Shown here in pieces: positions 1 to 5,993 of a DNA stretch of 7,297 nucleotides; position 1 is the stretch's first letter, and every line of letters starts with the position of its first letter. The position numbers and the translations under genes were made by a program. The notes beneath the pieces are model-generated. The model searched no databases, was not told where the DNA came from, and saw only the letters and a program-made list of their open reading frames with translations. Where the stretch lies: positions 1-7,297 of the forward strand of contig CAZZFT010000213.1 in the NCBI GenBank assembly GCA_964653555.1, written 5' to 3'. The DNA comes from JAHEJV01 sp964653555. GTDB taxonomy: Bacteria > Myxococcota_A > UBA9160 > SMWR01.

Positions 1-345
1 AAGTACGCGATCAACACCGGCGTGTTCCCCGGCGGCCACATCACCACGGACAACAGCTGGGTGAACCTCTGGCGCAGCGGGCAGAACGCCTCGCTCGGCT
101 GGAGCGCCGCAGAGCTCGGCAGCGGGCTCGGCGCAAAGGGCCTGGGCGCGGAGGTGACCCACAGCCGAGTCTTCGCCGAGTGCCAGGTGCAGAAGGTGTT
201 CGAGGACGTCTGCTTCCGGCCTCCCCAGACGAATGCCGATGCGGACGCGATCCGCACCATCGCGAGCGACTTCGAGATCGACGGGACCTACGACATGCGG
301 CAGGTGTTCGCCGACGTCGCGATCTACTGCACGGAGGGCGAGTAA
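1..345 (+). CDS. C-terminal fragment of an unidentified protein, first gene of the exported-protein operon
   Basis: The reading frame is open from the first base of the window and ends at TAA (343-345), giving the last 114 residues of a protein whose start lies outside. An internal ATG at 22 lies mid-protein and is unlikely to be the start. The visible part is polar and has no membrane segment. Its last 60 residues hold three cysteines (AECQVQKVFEDVCF and AIYC near the end) and finish in a pattern of the type Y-[DM]-[RL]-x-VF-x-x-x-A. This is loosely like the C-terminal ends of planctomycete-type cytochrome-associated proteins (DUF1585/DUF1592 style), but I cannot assign a family with confidence. 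Only two bases separate its stop from the start of the cytochrome/LamG lipoprotein gene, so the two are almost certainly co-transcribed and probably act together outside the cytoplasm. That it is exported is inferred from its neighbours. Confidence 0.8.
   Translation, partial: KYAINTGVFPGGHITTDNSWVNLWRSGQNASLGWSAAELGSGLGAKGLGAEVTHSRVFAECQVQKVFEDVCFRPPQTNADADAIRTIASDFEIDGTYDMRQVFADVAIYCTEGE
333..338 (+). promoter_or_regulatory. Ribosome binding site fixing the start of the cytochrome/LamG gene
   Basis: A GGAGGG sequence lies nine bases before the ATG at 348, inside the last codons of the upstream gene. It supports ATG 348 over the in-frame start at 180, whose extra 56 residues are arginine-rich, overlap the upstream gene and would bury the signal peptide. 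Confidence 0.7.
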
Positions 346-347
346 CC

Positions 348-2450
348 ATGCGCACCCTTCGCCGACAGCGCACGACGCAGCTCCGCATCGCCGCCCTGAT
401 GTGCGCCGCGAGCCTCTCCTGGGCCTGCGGCGAGTGGAGCGGCTCCTCGGGCAGCAGCAGCACGGCCGCCCCGAGCGACGGCTTCCTCGATCTCTCGGCC
501 AGCGCCGGCGGCGTCGAGGCCTTCGAAGCGACGGTGTACCCGATCGTGCGGCAGTACTGCGCGGAGTGTCACGGGCTGAATCAGTCGCCCCTGTTCGCGC
601 AGACGAGCGTGAGCGGCTCCTATCAGGCTCTGACCAGTCAGGGCAAGGTGAATCTCGCGAATCCGGACGCCTCGCGCATCGTGGTGAAGCTGGTCTCCTT
701 CGCCCACCACTGCTGGAGCAACTGCGCCGCGGACGGCGCGACGATGTCCGCTGCGATCCAGGCCTGGGCGGACGCGGTCAGCTACGGGTCGGGCGGCGTG
801 ACCGTCGAAGGCGCCCTCGCCAGCGGGTCCCAGTCTCTCGGCGACGGCGTGGTCGACACCGGCAGCGAGCGCTACTCGGGCAACCTGGTCGCGCTCTACG
901 AGTTCAAGGAGGGCTCGGGCACGGTCGCTCGCGACACGAGCGGCGTGGATCCGGCGCTGCCTCTCCAGCTCCGCAACGGAGTCACCTGGCTGAGCTCCTG
1001 GGGCGTGGTGCTGGACCAGGGCTTCCTCGAGGGGGCGATCGGGCCGAGCCGCAAGATCTACGACCGGATCGCCAATCCCAGCTTCGGAACGCAGCAGTAC
1101 ACGATCGAGGCCTGGGTCACGCCCGACAACATCGACCAGGGCGGCAATGGCCCCGTGCGCATCGTCGACTACTCGGGGAACGGCCGGAACTCGACGCTCG
1201 GCCAGGCCCAGTACGACTACGACGTCCGCAACCGGAGCATCTCGGGCAGCGCGATCGACGGCGGTCAGAACGGCCAGCCGTCGCTGCGCACCGCCGACGC
1301 GGACCAGGACGCCCAGGATCGGCTGCAGCAGGTCGTGGTGACCTACGACCAGTTCCGCGGCCGACGCATCTGGGTGGACGGCGTCTTCACCGGCGACGTC
1401 GATCCGATCGGACCCGCTCGCCTGTGGAACTGGGACGCGAATGCGCGCCTGTCGCTCGGTCAGAGCGACGGAGGATGGAAGGGCCAGATCCGGATGGTCG
1501 CCATCTACTCCCAGGCGCTGACGGACGCCCAGATCCAGCAGAACTTCGAGGCCGGCGTGGGCGAGCGCCTGCTGCTGCGCTTCGACGTCTCCCAGTGGAT
1601 GGGCGGCGGCAGCGCGGTCGAGTTCGTCGTCACGGACTTCGATCCCTACAGCTACCTGTTCTGCGAGCCGACTCTGCGCACGCCGAACCCGAATGGCTCG
1701 CGCGTCGCGAACATCGGCATCGCGGTGAACGGCGAGATCGCCTCGAGCGGCCAGGGGTTCGCGACGGTCGACACCACGGCGAACAGCACCAAGCAGGAAC
1801 TCTCCCGCCAGTGCACCGTGATCCCGAAGGGCTCGGGCGGGCCGACGAGCGACCAGTTCACGCTGATCTTCGAGCATCTCGGCGGCTACCAGAACGTGGT
1901 CGTGGAGGGGCCGATCGACCCGGCCCCGATCCCCCTCGACCCCGACCCGCGTCCCGCCAACGGGATCCGCGACTTCGCGCGCTTGAACGCTTCCTTCGCG
2001 TCGGTCACGGGTCAGAGCCGCAGCGTGGCCGCATCGACCTTCGCCGAGGTGAAGGAGCAGCTCCCGCCGGCCTACGACGTGCGCTCCTTCGCGACCGCCC
2101 AGCAGGTGGCGATCGCCAAGGTCGCGCTCGACTACTGCTCGGCGCTGGTCGACGGACCGGACCGGGCGACCTTCTTCCCCGGCTTCGACTTCGCCCAGGC
2201 GGCGAACGTGGCCTTCGACACGGTCGGGGAGCGCGATCTGGTCTTCAATCCGCTCTTCGACCGGATGGTGGGCGACGCGCTGCTGATGCAGCCGACGCGC
2301 GCCGAGGTGCGATCTGCCCTCGACGCGATGACCGACCAGCTGGTGGCGTCGTGCCTGTCGTCGGGCACCTGCGACGCCACGCGAACCACCGCGATCGTCA
2401 AGGGCGCCTGCGCTGCGGTCCTGAGCAGTGGAGCAGTGACCCTGCACTGA
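348..2450 (+). CDS. Predicted lipoprotein with one c-type haem motif and a LamG-like domain
   Basis: This is a 700-residue exported protein. Residues 1-27 form a signal sequence (arginine-rich start, hydrophobic AALMCAASLSWAC), with Cys27 a possible lipidation site, although LSWAC is a weak lipobox. A low-complexity Ser/Gly linker follows. Residues 55-145 form a small cytochrome c-like unit: CAECH at 71-75 is the only CxxCH haem motif. Met133, just before an IxxWAxAV helix, is a plausible distal ligand, and HHCWSNC (120-126) adds an unusual pair of cysteines. Residues about 181-404 look like a LamG/concanavalin-like jelly roll (ALYEFKEGSGTVARDTSG; later YTIEAWV, RIWVDG and a final ALTDAQIQQNF helix). 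Residues 405-525 form a further beta-rich domain and 540-700 an alpha-helical C-terminal domain, both of unknown function. It is probably an electron-transfer or substrate-binding component of a cell-surface complex with its operon partners. The haem and LamG calls are good; the function is unknown. Confidence 0.88.
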   Translation: MRTLRRQRTTQLRIAALMCAASLSWACGEWSGSSGSSSTAAPSDGFLDLSASAGGVEAFEATVYPIVRQYCAECHGLNQSPLFAQTSVSGSYQALTSQGKVNLANPDASRIVVKLVSFAHHCWSNCAADGATMSAAIQAWADAVSYGSGGVTVEGALASGSQSLGDGVVDTGSERYSGNLVALYEFKEGSGTVARDTSGVDPALPLQLRNGVTWLSSWGVVLDQGFLEGAIGPSRKIYDRIANPSFGTQQYTIEAWVTPDNIDQGGNGPVRIVDYSGNGRNSTLGQAQYDYDVRNRSISGSAIDGGQNGQPSLRTADADQDAQDRLQQVVVTYDQFRGRRIWVDGVFTGDVDPIGPARLWNWDANARLSLGQSDGGWKGQIRMVAIYSQALTDAQIQQNFEAGVGERLLLRFDVSQWMGGGSAVEFVVTDFDPYSYLFCEPTLRTPNPNGSRVANIGIAVNGEIASSGQGFATVDTTANSTKQELSRQCTVIPKGSGGPTSDQFTLIFEHLGGYQNVVVEGPIDPAPIPLDPDPRPANGIRDFARLNASFASVTGQSRSVAASTFAEVKEQLPPAYDVRSFATAQQVAIAKVALDYCSALVDGPDRATFFPGFDFAQAANVAFDTVGERDLVFNPLFDRMVGDALLMQPTRAEVRSALDAMTDQLVASCLSSGTCDATRTTAIVKGACAAVLSSGAVTLH

Positions 2451-2485
2451 GCCGGCGCGCGGTGGCCGAAGCGCCGCGAGGTCCA

Positions 2486-2492
2486 GAGAGGA
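2486..2492 (+). promoter_or_regulatory. Ribosome binding site of the Tat-exported gene
   Basis: GAGAGGA sits six bases before ATG 2499 and fixes that start, which places the twin-arginine signal at residues 24-29. It lies in the 48-base gap after the lipoprotein gene. I see no terminator or clear promoter in that gap, so the two genes are probably one transcript. Confidence 0.65.
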
Positions 2493-2498
2493 ATCCCC

Positions 2499-4022
2499 AT
2501 GTCGAAACGAGGTTACGGCGAAGGGCAGCTCGCCCCGTACCGCCATCCGGACCATCCTCGGCCCGTGACGCGGCGCCAGTTCCTGGCGCAGGGCTTCATC
2601 TCGGGTGCGGCGTGGATCGCGGCGCCGAGTCTGCTCGGCTTGTTCAAGAGCGAGGCGGCGAAGGCTCAGGCGGTCTCGTGCGGTCTCGGCACGGCCGGCG
2701 GCAAGCTCCCCTTCCTGGTCTTCGATCTCGGCGGTGGCGCGAGCATCGCCGGCTCGAACGTCCTGGTGGGCACGAACACGCAGCTCGACCCGCTGGGAGC
2801 CTCGGCCTACGTCAAGATGGGGCTCCCGCCGGACCGCACGCCGCTCGTCGATCCGGCGTTCGTCACCGATCTCGTGGTCGGCACGGACCCGACCACCGGG
2901 CTGGCCTTCCACAGCGAGAGCGCGCTGTTGCGCGGGATCCGTCTGCGCGCCTCCCCGACCACGCTCGCCCGCGTGAACGGCACGATCTTCTGTGCGCGCT
3001 CGGACAACGACACCGGGAACAACCCCCACAACCCGATCTACGGCATCTACGCGTCGGGGGCCGAAGGGGCCCTGCTGGAGCTGGTCGGCACGGACAACTC
3101 GGACTCGGGCGGCAACTCGACGATCCCGATGTCGATGTTCGACCCGACCGTGCGCCCGACCCGCGTGTCGCAGCCGAGCGAGGCCCGCGGCCTGGTGGAC
3201 ACGGGCCAGCTCTTGACCCTGCTCGACGACCCGGCCGACGCCGCTGCGGTGATGGCCGCCGCCGAGTCGATCAGCAACGACAAGGTGGCGAAGCTCACCG
3301 AGACGAACCTGGTCAAGTCGCTGATCAACTGCGCCTACCAGGAGGCCCGCGAGCTGATCGGCCAGTTCGGAGATCCGAATCAGCTCGATCCGACCCAGGA
3401 CGTCCTGATCAACCAGATCCTCACCCCGGGCGAGTTCAACCAGAGCGAGTTCCGCAAGACGGCCTCGATCATGAAGCTGGTGCTCGGCGGCTTCGCCGGC
3501 GCGGGAACGATCGAGTTCGGTGGCTACGACTACCACGACGGCACGCGGGCCACGGGCGAGCGCAAGGACCAGATCGCCGGCGAGGCGATCGGCGCGGCTC
3601 TCGAGTACGCCGCCCTGCGCAACCAGCCGCTGGTGATCTATCTGATCAGCGACGGCTCGGTGTCGAGCGACGGCGTGATCGACAACTCGGCCGAAGGCGG
3701 TGGAAAGGGTGTCTGGCGCGGCGACAGCTCCGACACGTCCTCGACGGTGATGCTCGTGTTCGATCCCGACGGACGACCGGGCCTGACGGCGGTGGGCAGC
3801 CAGGTCGGTCGCTACCGCAGCAACGGCTCGGTGGAGACCGGCGCCGCGCCGATCGGCGACAACGTGACGACCCTGGCCGAGGCGGCGGTGCTGAACTACC
3901 TGGCGCTGCACGACGAGGTGGGTCGCTTCGGCGCCGTCCTGCCCGGCAGCTCCCTGGGCACCAGCCCGGCGGTGCTCGACCCGCTGACCGCCTTCGCCGC
4001 GCTGCCCCGCTTCGTTCCCTAG
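2499..4022 (+). CDS. Tat-exported protein distantly resembling DUF1501
   Basis: This 507-residue protein begins with a Tat-type signal: TRRQFL at 24-29, then a hydrophobic stretch (FISGAAWIAAPSLLGLF, 33-49) and a likely signal peptidase site after AKAQA (54-58). The mature part opens with KLPFLVFDLGGGASIAGSN (69-87), like the start of DUF1501-type proteins that share an alkaline-phosphatase-like fold. Later come NPHNPIYG (175-182), FGGYDYHDG (340-348, where DUF1501 proteins typically have a GWDTH-like motif) and LISDGS (382-387). The His/Asp-rich motifs hint at a metal site, but this is inference. Relatives may be annotated as GspF-like; nothing here resembles the membrane protein GspF. Tat export suggests folding or cofactor loading in the cytoplasm. 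Position directly after the haem/LamG lipoprotein suggests the products act together in the periplasm or at the surface. The substrate is unknown. Family assignment is tentative; gene reality and export are well supported. Confidence 0.85.
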   Translation: MSKRGYGEGQLAPYRHPDHPRPVTRRQFLAQGFISGAAWIAAPSLLGLFKSEAAKAQAVSCGLGTAGGKLPFLVFDLGGGASIAGSNVLVGTNTQLDPLGASAYVKMGLPPDRTPLVDPAFVTDLVVGTDPTTGLAFHSESALLRGIRLRASPTTLARVNGTIFCARSDNDTGNNPHNPIYGIYASGAEGALLELVGTDNSDSGGNSTIPMSMFDPTVRPTRVSQPSEARGLVDTGQLLTLLDDPADAAAVMAAAESISNDKVAKLTETNLVKSLINCAYQEARELIGQFGDPNQLDPTQDVLINQILTPGEFNQSEFRKTASIMKLVLGGFAGAGTIEFGGYDYHDGTRATGERKDQIAGEAIGAALEYAALRNQPLVIYLISDGSVSSDGVIDNSAEGGGKGVWRGDSSDTSSTVMLVFDPDGRPGLTAVGSQVGRYRSNGSVETGAAPIGDNVTTLAEAAVLNYLALHDEVGRFGAVLPGSSLGTSPAVLDPLTAFAALPRFVP

Positions 4023-4063
4023 CCTCGCAGGAGCCCGCCGCGAGCCAGGCCCCCGACCTGCGG

Positions 4064-4069
4064 TACGAT
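4064..4069 (+). promoter_or_regulatory. Candidate -10 box for leaderless transcription of the SDR gene
   Basis: TACGAT stands eight bases before the GTG at 4078, so transcription would start at or next to the start codon. No Shine-Dalgarno sequence precedes that GTG, which fits a leaderless mRNA. No recognisable -35 hexamer lies about 17 bases upstream. The gap from the previous stop is 55 bases. A similar element (TGCG, one base, TAnnnT) precedes hemB on the other strand. Confidence 0.4.
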
Positions 4070-4077
4070 CGGCGCCC

Positions 4078-4926
4078 GTGCGGGACTTCGCAGGGCGTGT
4101 GGCGGTGGTGACGGGAGCGGCGAGCGGCATCGGTCGCGCGCTGGTCCGCGCGTTCGCCGAGCGCGGCATGCGGATCGTGCTGGCGGACCTCCAGGCCGCG
4201 GCGCTCGACGCGATCGCGGCGGAGCTGCGCGGAGCGGGGGCCGACGTGCTCGCCGTGCCGACGGACGTGGCGGTGGCCGACGAGGTGAGCGCGCTGGCCG
4301 AGTCCGCGCAAGAGGCCTTCGGCCGGGTGCACGTGGTCTGTCACAACGCAGGGGTGTTCGCCGCCGGTCTCTCCTGGGAGGCCTCGCTCGCGGACTACGC
4401 GTGGGTGTTCGACGTCAACGTCTGGGGGGTCGTCCATGGCGTGCGCGCCTTCACGCCCCTCCAGCTCGCTCACGGCGAGCCCGGCCACGTGGTGATCACC
4501 GCGTCGATGGCGGCTCTGACCTCGGCTCCCTTCTGCGCGCCCTACTACATGAGCAAGCACGCGGTACTGGCACTCGCCGAGACCCTTCACCTCGAGCTGG
4601 CGGCGAAGGGGGCGGCGGTCGGGGTGTCGGTGGTCTGTCCCGAGCTGGTGAACACGCGGATCGGCGAGTCGGATCGCAACCGCCCGGAGCGGCACAAGAG
4701 CGACGGACCGTCCCATGCCGAGCGCGAGCTGGTGGAGGACGCGATCCGGGCGGGAACCCGGACCGGAATCGATCCGCAGGTGATCGCCACCCGCACCCTC
4801 GCCGCGATCGAGGAGGAGCGCTTCTACGTCCTGCCTCCGCCGGGAGATCCGTGGCGCGATGCCTGCGAGAAGCGCCTGGAGGCGATCCGGAAGGCCCACA
4901 ACCCCACGCTCGAGGTCCCCGGTTGA
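4078..4926 (+). CDS. Short-chain dehydrogenase/reductase (classical SDR)
   Basis: This 282-residue NAD(P)-dependent oxidoreductase has a complete classical SDR signature. The cofactor-binding TGAASGIG lies at 12-19, and Asp37 at the end of the second strand (VLAD) usually means NAD(H) preference. TDV is at 62-64 and NAG at 90-92. The catalytic set is Asn114 (in VNVWG), Ser143 (in TASMA), Tyr156 and Lys160 (in YYMSK). The C-terminal 80 residues, which set substrate specificity, include a charged ESDRNRPERHKSD stretch and do not point to a substrate; a ketone/alcohol interconversion is the likely chemistry. The start is GTG 4078, chosen because it gives the normal SDR N-terminus (RDFAGRVAVVTG) and no in-frame alternative fits better. 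Its stop overlaps the start of the LLM flavin oxidoreductase gene, so both are probably made together and act in one oxidation or degradation pathway in the cytoplasm. Confidence 0.93.
   Translation: MRDFAGRVAVVTGAASGIGRALVRAFAERGMRIVLADLQAAALDAIAAELRGAGADVLAVPTDVAVADEVSALAESAQEAFGRVHVVCHNAGVFAAGLSWEASLADYAWVFDVNVWGVVHGVRAFTPLQLAHGEPGHVVITASMAALTSAPFCAPYYMSKHAVLALAETLHLELAAKGAAVGVSVVCPELVNTRIGESDRNRPERHKSDGPSHAERELVEDAIRAGTRTGIDPQVIATRTLAAIEEERFYVLPPPGDPWRDACEKRLEAIRKAHNPTLEVPG
4912..4916 (+). promoter_or_regulatory. Ribosome binding site supporting a TTG start for the LLM gene
   Basis: GAGGT lies six bases before TTG 4923, inside the last codons of the SDR gene. It supports initiation at this rare codon, which overlaps the SDR stop as TTGA. 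The same frame stays open upstream to 4401, but that extension is an arginine/glycine-rich shadow of the SDR gene. Confidence 0.6.
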
Positions 4927-5987
4927 AGGTCGGAATCCTGCTCATCTTCCAGAACTACCAGGGCCGCGGCTCCGACGCGGAGATGGTGCGCGACCAGATC
5001 CGCATCGCCGAGCTCGTCGAGCCGCTGGGCTACGACTCCCTGTGGCCTCCGGAGCATCACTTCACCGACTATTCGGCGTGCCCCGACAACGTGCAGTTCC
5101 TGTCGTACATGGCCGGCCGCACGGAGCGGATCGAGCTCGGGACCGGCGCGGTGATCGTGCCCTGGAACGACCCGCTGCGCGTCGTCGAGAAGGTGGCCTT
5201 CCTCGACCACCTCTCCGGCGGGCGCGCGGTGCTGGGGCTCGGTCGTGGCCTGGCGCGCGTCGAGTACGAGCACTTCGGCATCGCCATGGACAGCTCCCGC
5301 GACCGCTTCGACGAGGCCTCGCGGATGATCATCGAGGGCCTCGACAAGGGGATCGTCGAGGGGTCGGGGCCCTATTACCCGCAGGTGCGCACCGAGATCC
5401 GTCCGCGCCCGCTGCGCGGCTTCCGCGATCGCTTCTACTGCGTCGGGATCTCCCCCGAGTCGGTGCAGCAGGTGGCGAGGCTGGGCGCCCGGCTGATGGT
5501 GTTCTCGCAGACGCCCTGGGAGATGTTCAAGGATGGCGCCCTGGCCGCCTACCGGAAGCAGTGGAGCGAGTGCCAGGAAGTCCCGCCGCCGCCGCCCCTC
5601 ACCGGCGACCTGATGTTCTGTCATCCGGATCCGGAGCGCGCGGAGGCGCTCGCCCTCGAGTACATGTCGAACTACTACCTCTCGATCATCCAGCACTACG
5701 AGCTGATGAGCGAGCACTTCAAGAGTACCCGGGGCTACGAGTTCTACGGCAGCGCCACCGACGCCTTCCGCGCGGTAGGGCTCGAGAGCTCGGCGAGGAT
5801 CTACTGCGGGATCCAGACCTGGGGAACGCCCGAGCAGATCCTGGACAAGCTGCGGCAGCGGCGCGCGCTGCTGGGCGACTACGAGCTGTCGCTGATCGTC
5901 CATTACGGCGGGATGCCCGTGGAGCTGGCCGAGCAGAGCCTGCGCCTGTTCGCGGAGCGGGTGCTGCCCGAGCTGCGGCGCGGGTAG
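4923..5987 (+). CDS. LLM-class (bacterial luciferase-like) flavin-dependent oxidoreductase
   Basis: Read from TTG 4923, this is a 354-residue protein starting MKVGILLIFQNYQ, the normal first beta strand of a luciferase-like TIM barrel. Supporting motifs are AELVEPLGYDSLWPPEHHF (EHHF at 44-47, as in LuxA-type proteins), TERIELGTGAVIVPWNDPLRVVEK (67-90) and LDHLSGGRAVLGLGRG (94-109). These are characteristic of the family, which uses FMNH2 or F420 to oxidise small organic molecules; which cofactor applies here cannot be told from sequence alone. Residues 161-355 cover the barrel's second half. They include a five-proline run (221-225) in the insertion region that usually shapes the substrate pocket, and GTPEQI (301-306) near the end. 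Length is typical. It is translationally coupled to the SDR gene and convergent with hemB. As a monooxygenase or dehydrogenase it may work with the SDR on a hydrophobic substrate; that link is inferred only from the operon. Confidence 0.92.
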   Translation: MKVGILLIFQNYQGRGSDAEMVRDQIRIAELVEPLGYDSLWPPEHHFTDYSACPDNVQFLSYMAGRTERIELGTGAVIVPWNDPLRVVEKVAFLDHLSGGRAVLGLGRGLARVEYEHFGIAMDSSRDRFDEASRMIIEGLDKGIVEGSGPYYPQVRTEIRPRPLRGFRDRFYCVGISPESVQQVARLGARLMVFSQTPWEMFKDGALAAYRKQWSECQEVPPPPPLTGDLMFCHPDPERAEALALEYMSNYYLSIIQHYELMSEHFKSTRGYEFYGSATDAFRAVGLESSARIYCGIQTWGTPEQILDKLRQRRALLGDYELSLIVHYGGMPVELAEQSLRLFAERVLPELRRG

Positions 5988-5993
5988 CGCGCC
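5977..5993. terminator. Candidate hairpin at the convergent LLM/hemB junction
   Basis: GGCGCG and CGCGCC form a perfect six-base inverted repeat around a five-base loop that contains the LLM stop codon. The right arm can instead pair, as GCGCGCC (5987-5993), with GGCGCGC at 6011-6017. There is no T-run on either side, so it is not a standard intrinsic terminator. It could be a weak bidirectional stop or simply a product of high GC content. Confidence 0.3.

Noticed and set aside
180..347. 56-residue N-terminal extension of the haem-LamG lipoprotein
   Set aside because: It overlaps the upstream gene, is arginine-rich and would bury the signal peptide. The ATG at 348 has a good ribosome binding site.
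2451..2485. Possible hairpin (CGCGG/CCGCG) between the lipoprotein and Tat protein genes
   Set aside because: Only about five base pairs with a long loop and no T-run. In such GC-rich DNA this is expected by chance, and the genes look co-transcribed.
324..4169. A 1281-codon open frame on the - strand and a 1292-codon one on the + strand (233-4111)
   Set aside because: Both are Arg/Ala/Gly/Pro-rich low-complexity translations lying over two well-supported genes with export signals and recognisable domains. They stay open because high third-position GC removes stop codons from the other frames.
3646..4899. 417-codon - strand frame antisense to the Tat protein and SDR genes
   Set aside because: Basic, low-complexity translation with no recognisable domain, lying over a complete classical SDR.
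4401..4922. Upstream extension of the LLM gene frame
   Set aside because: It is the +1 shadow of the SDR gene. The luciferase-like fold begins exactly at the TTG at 4923.
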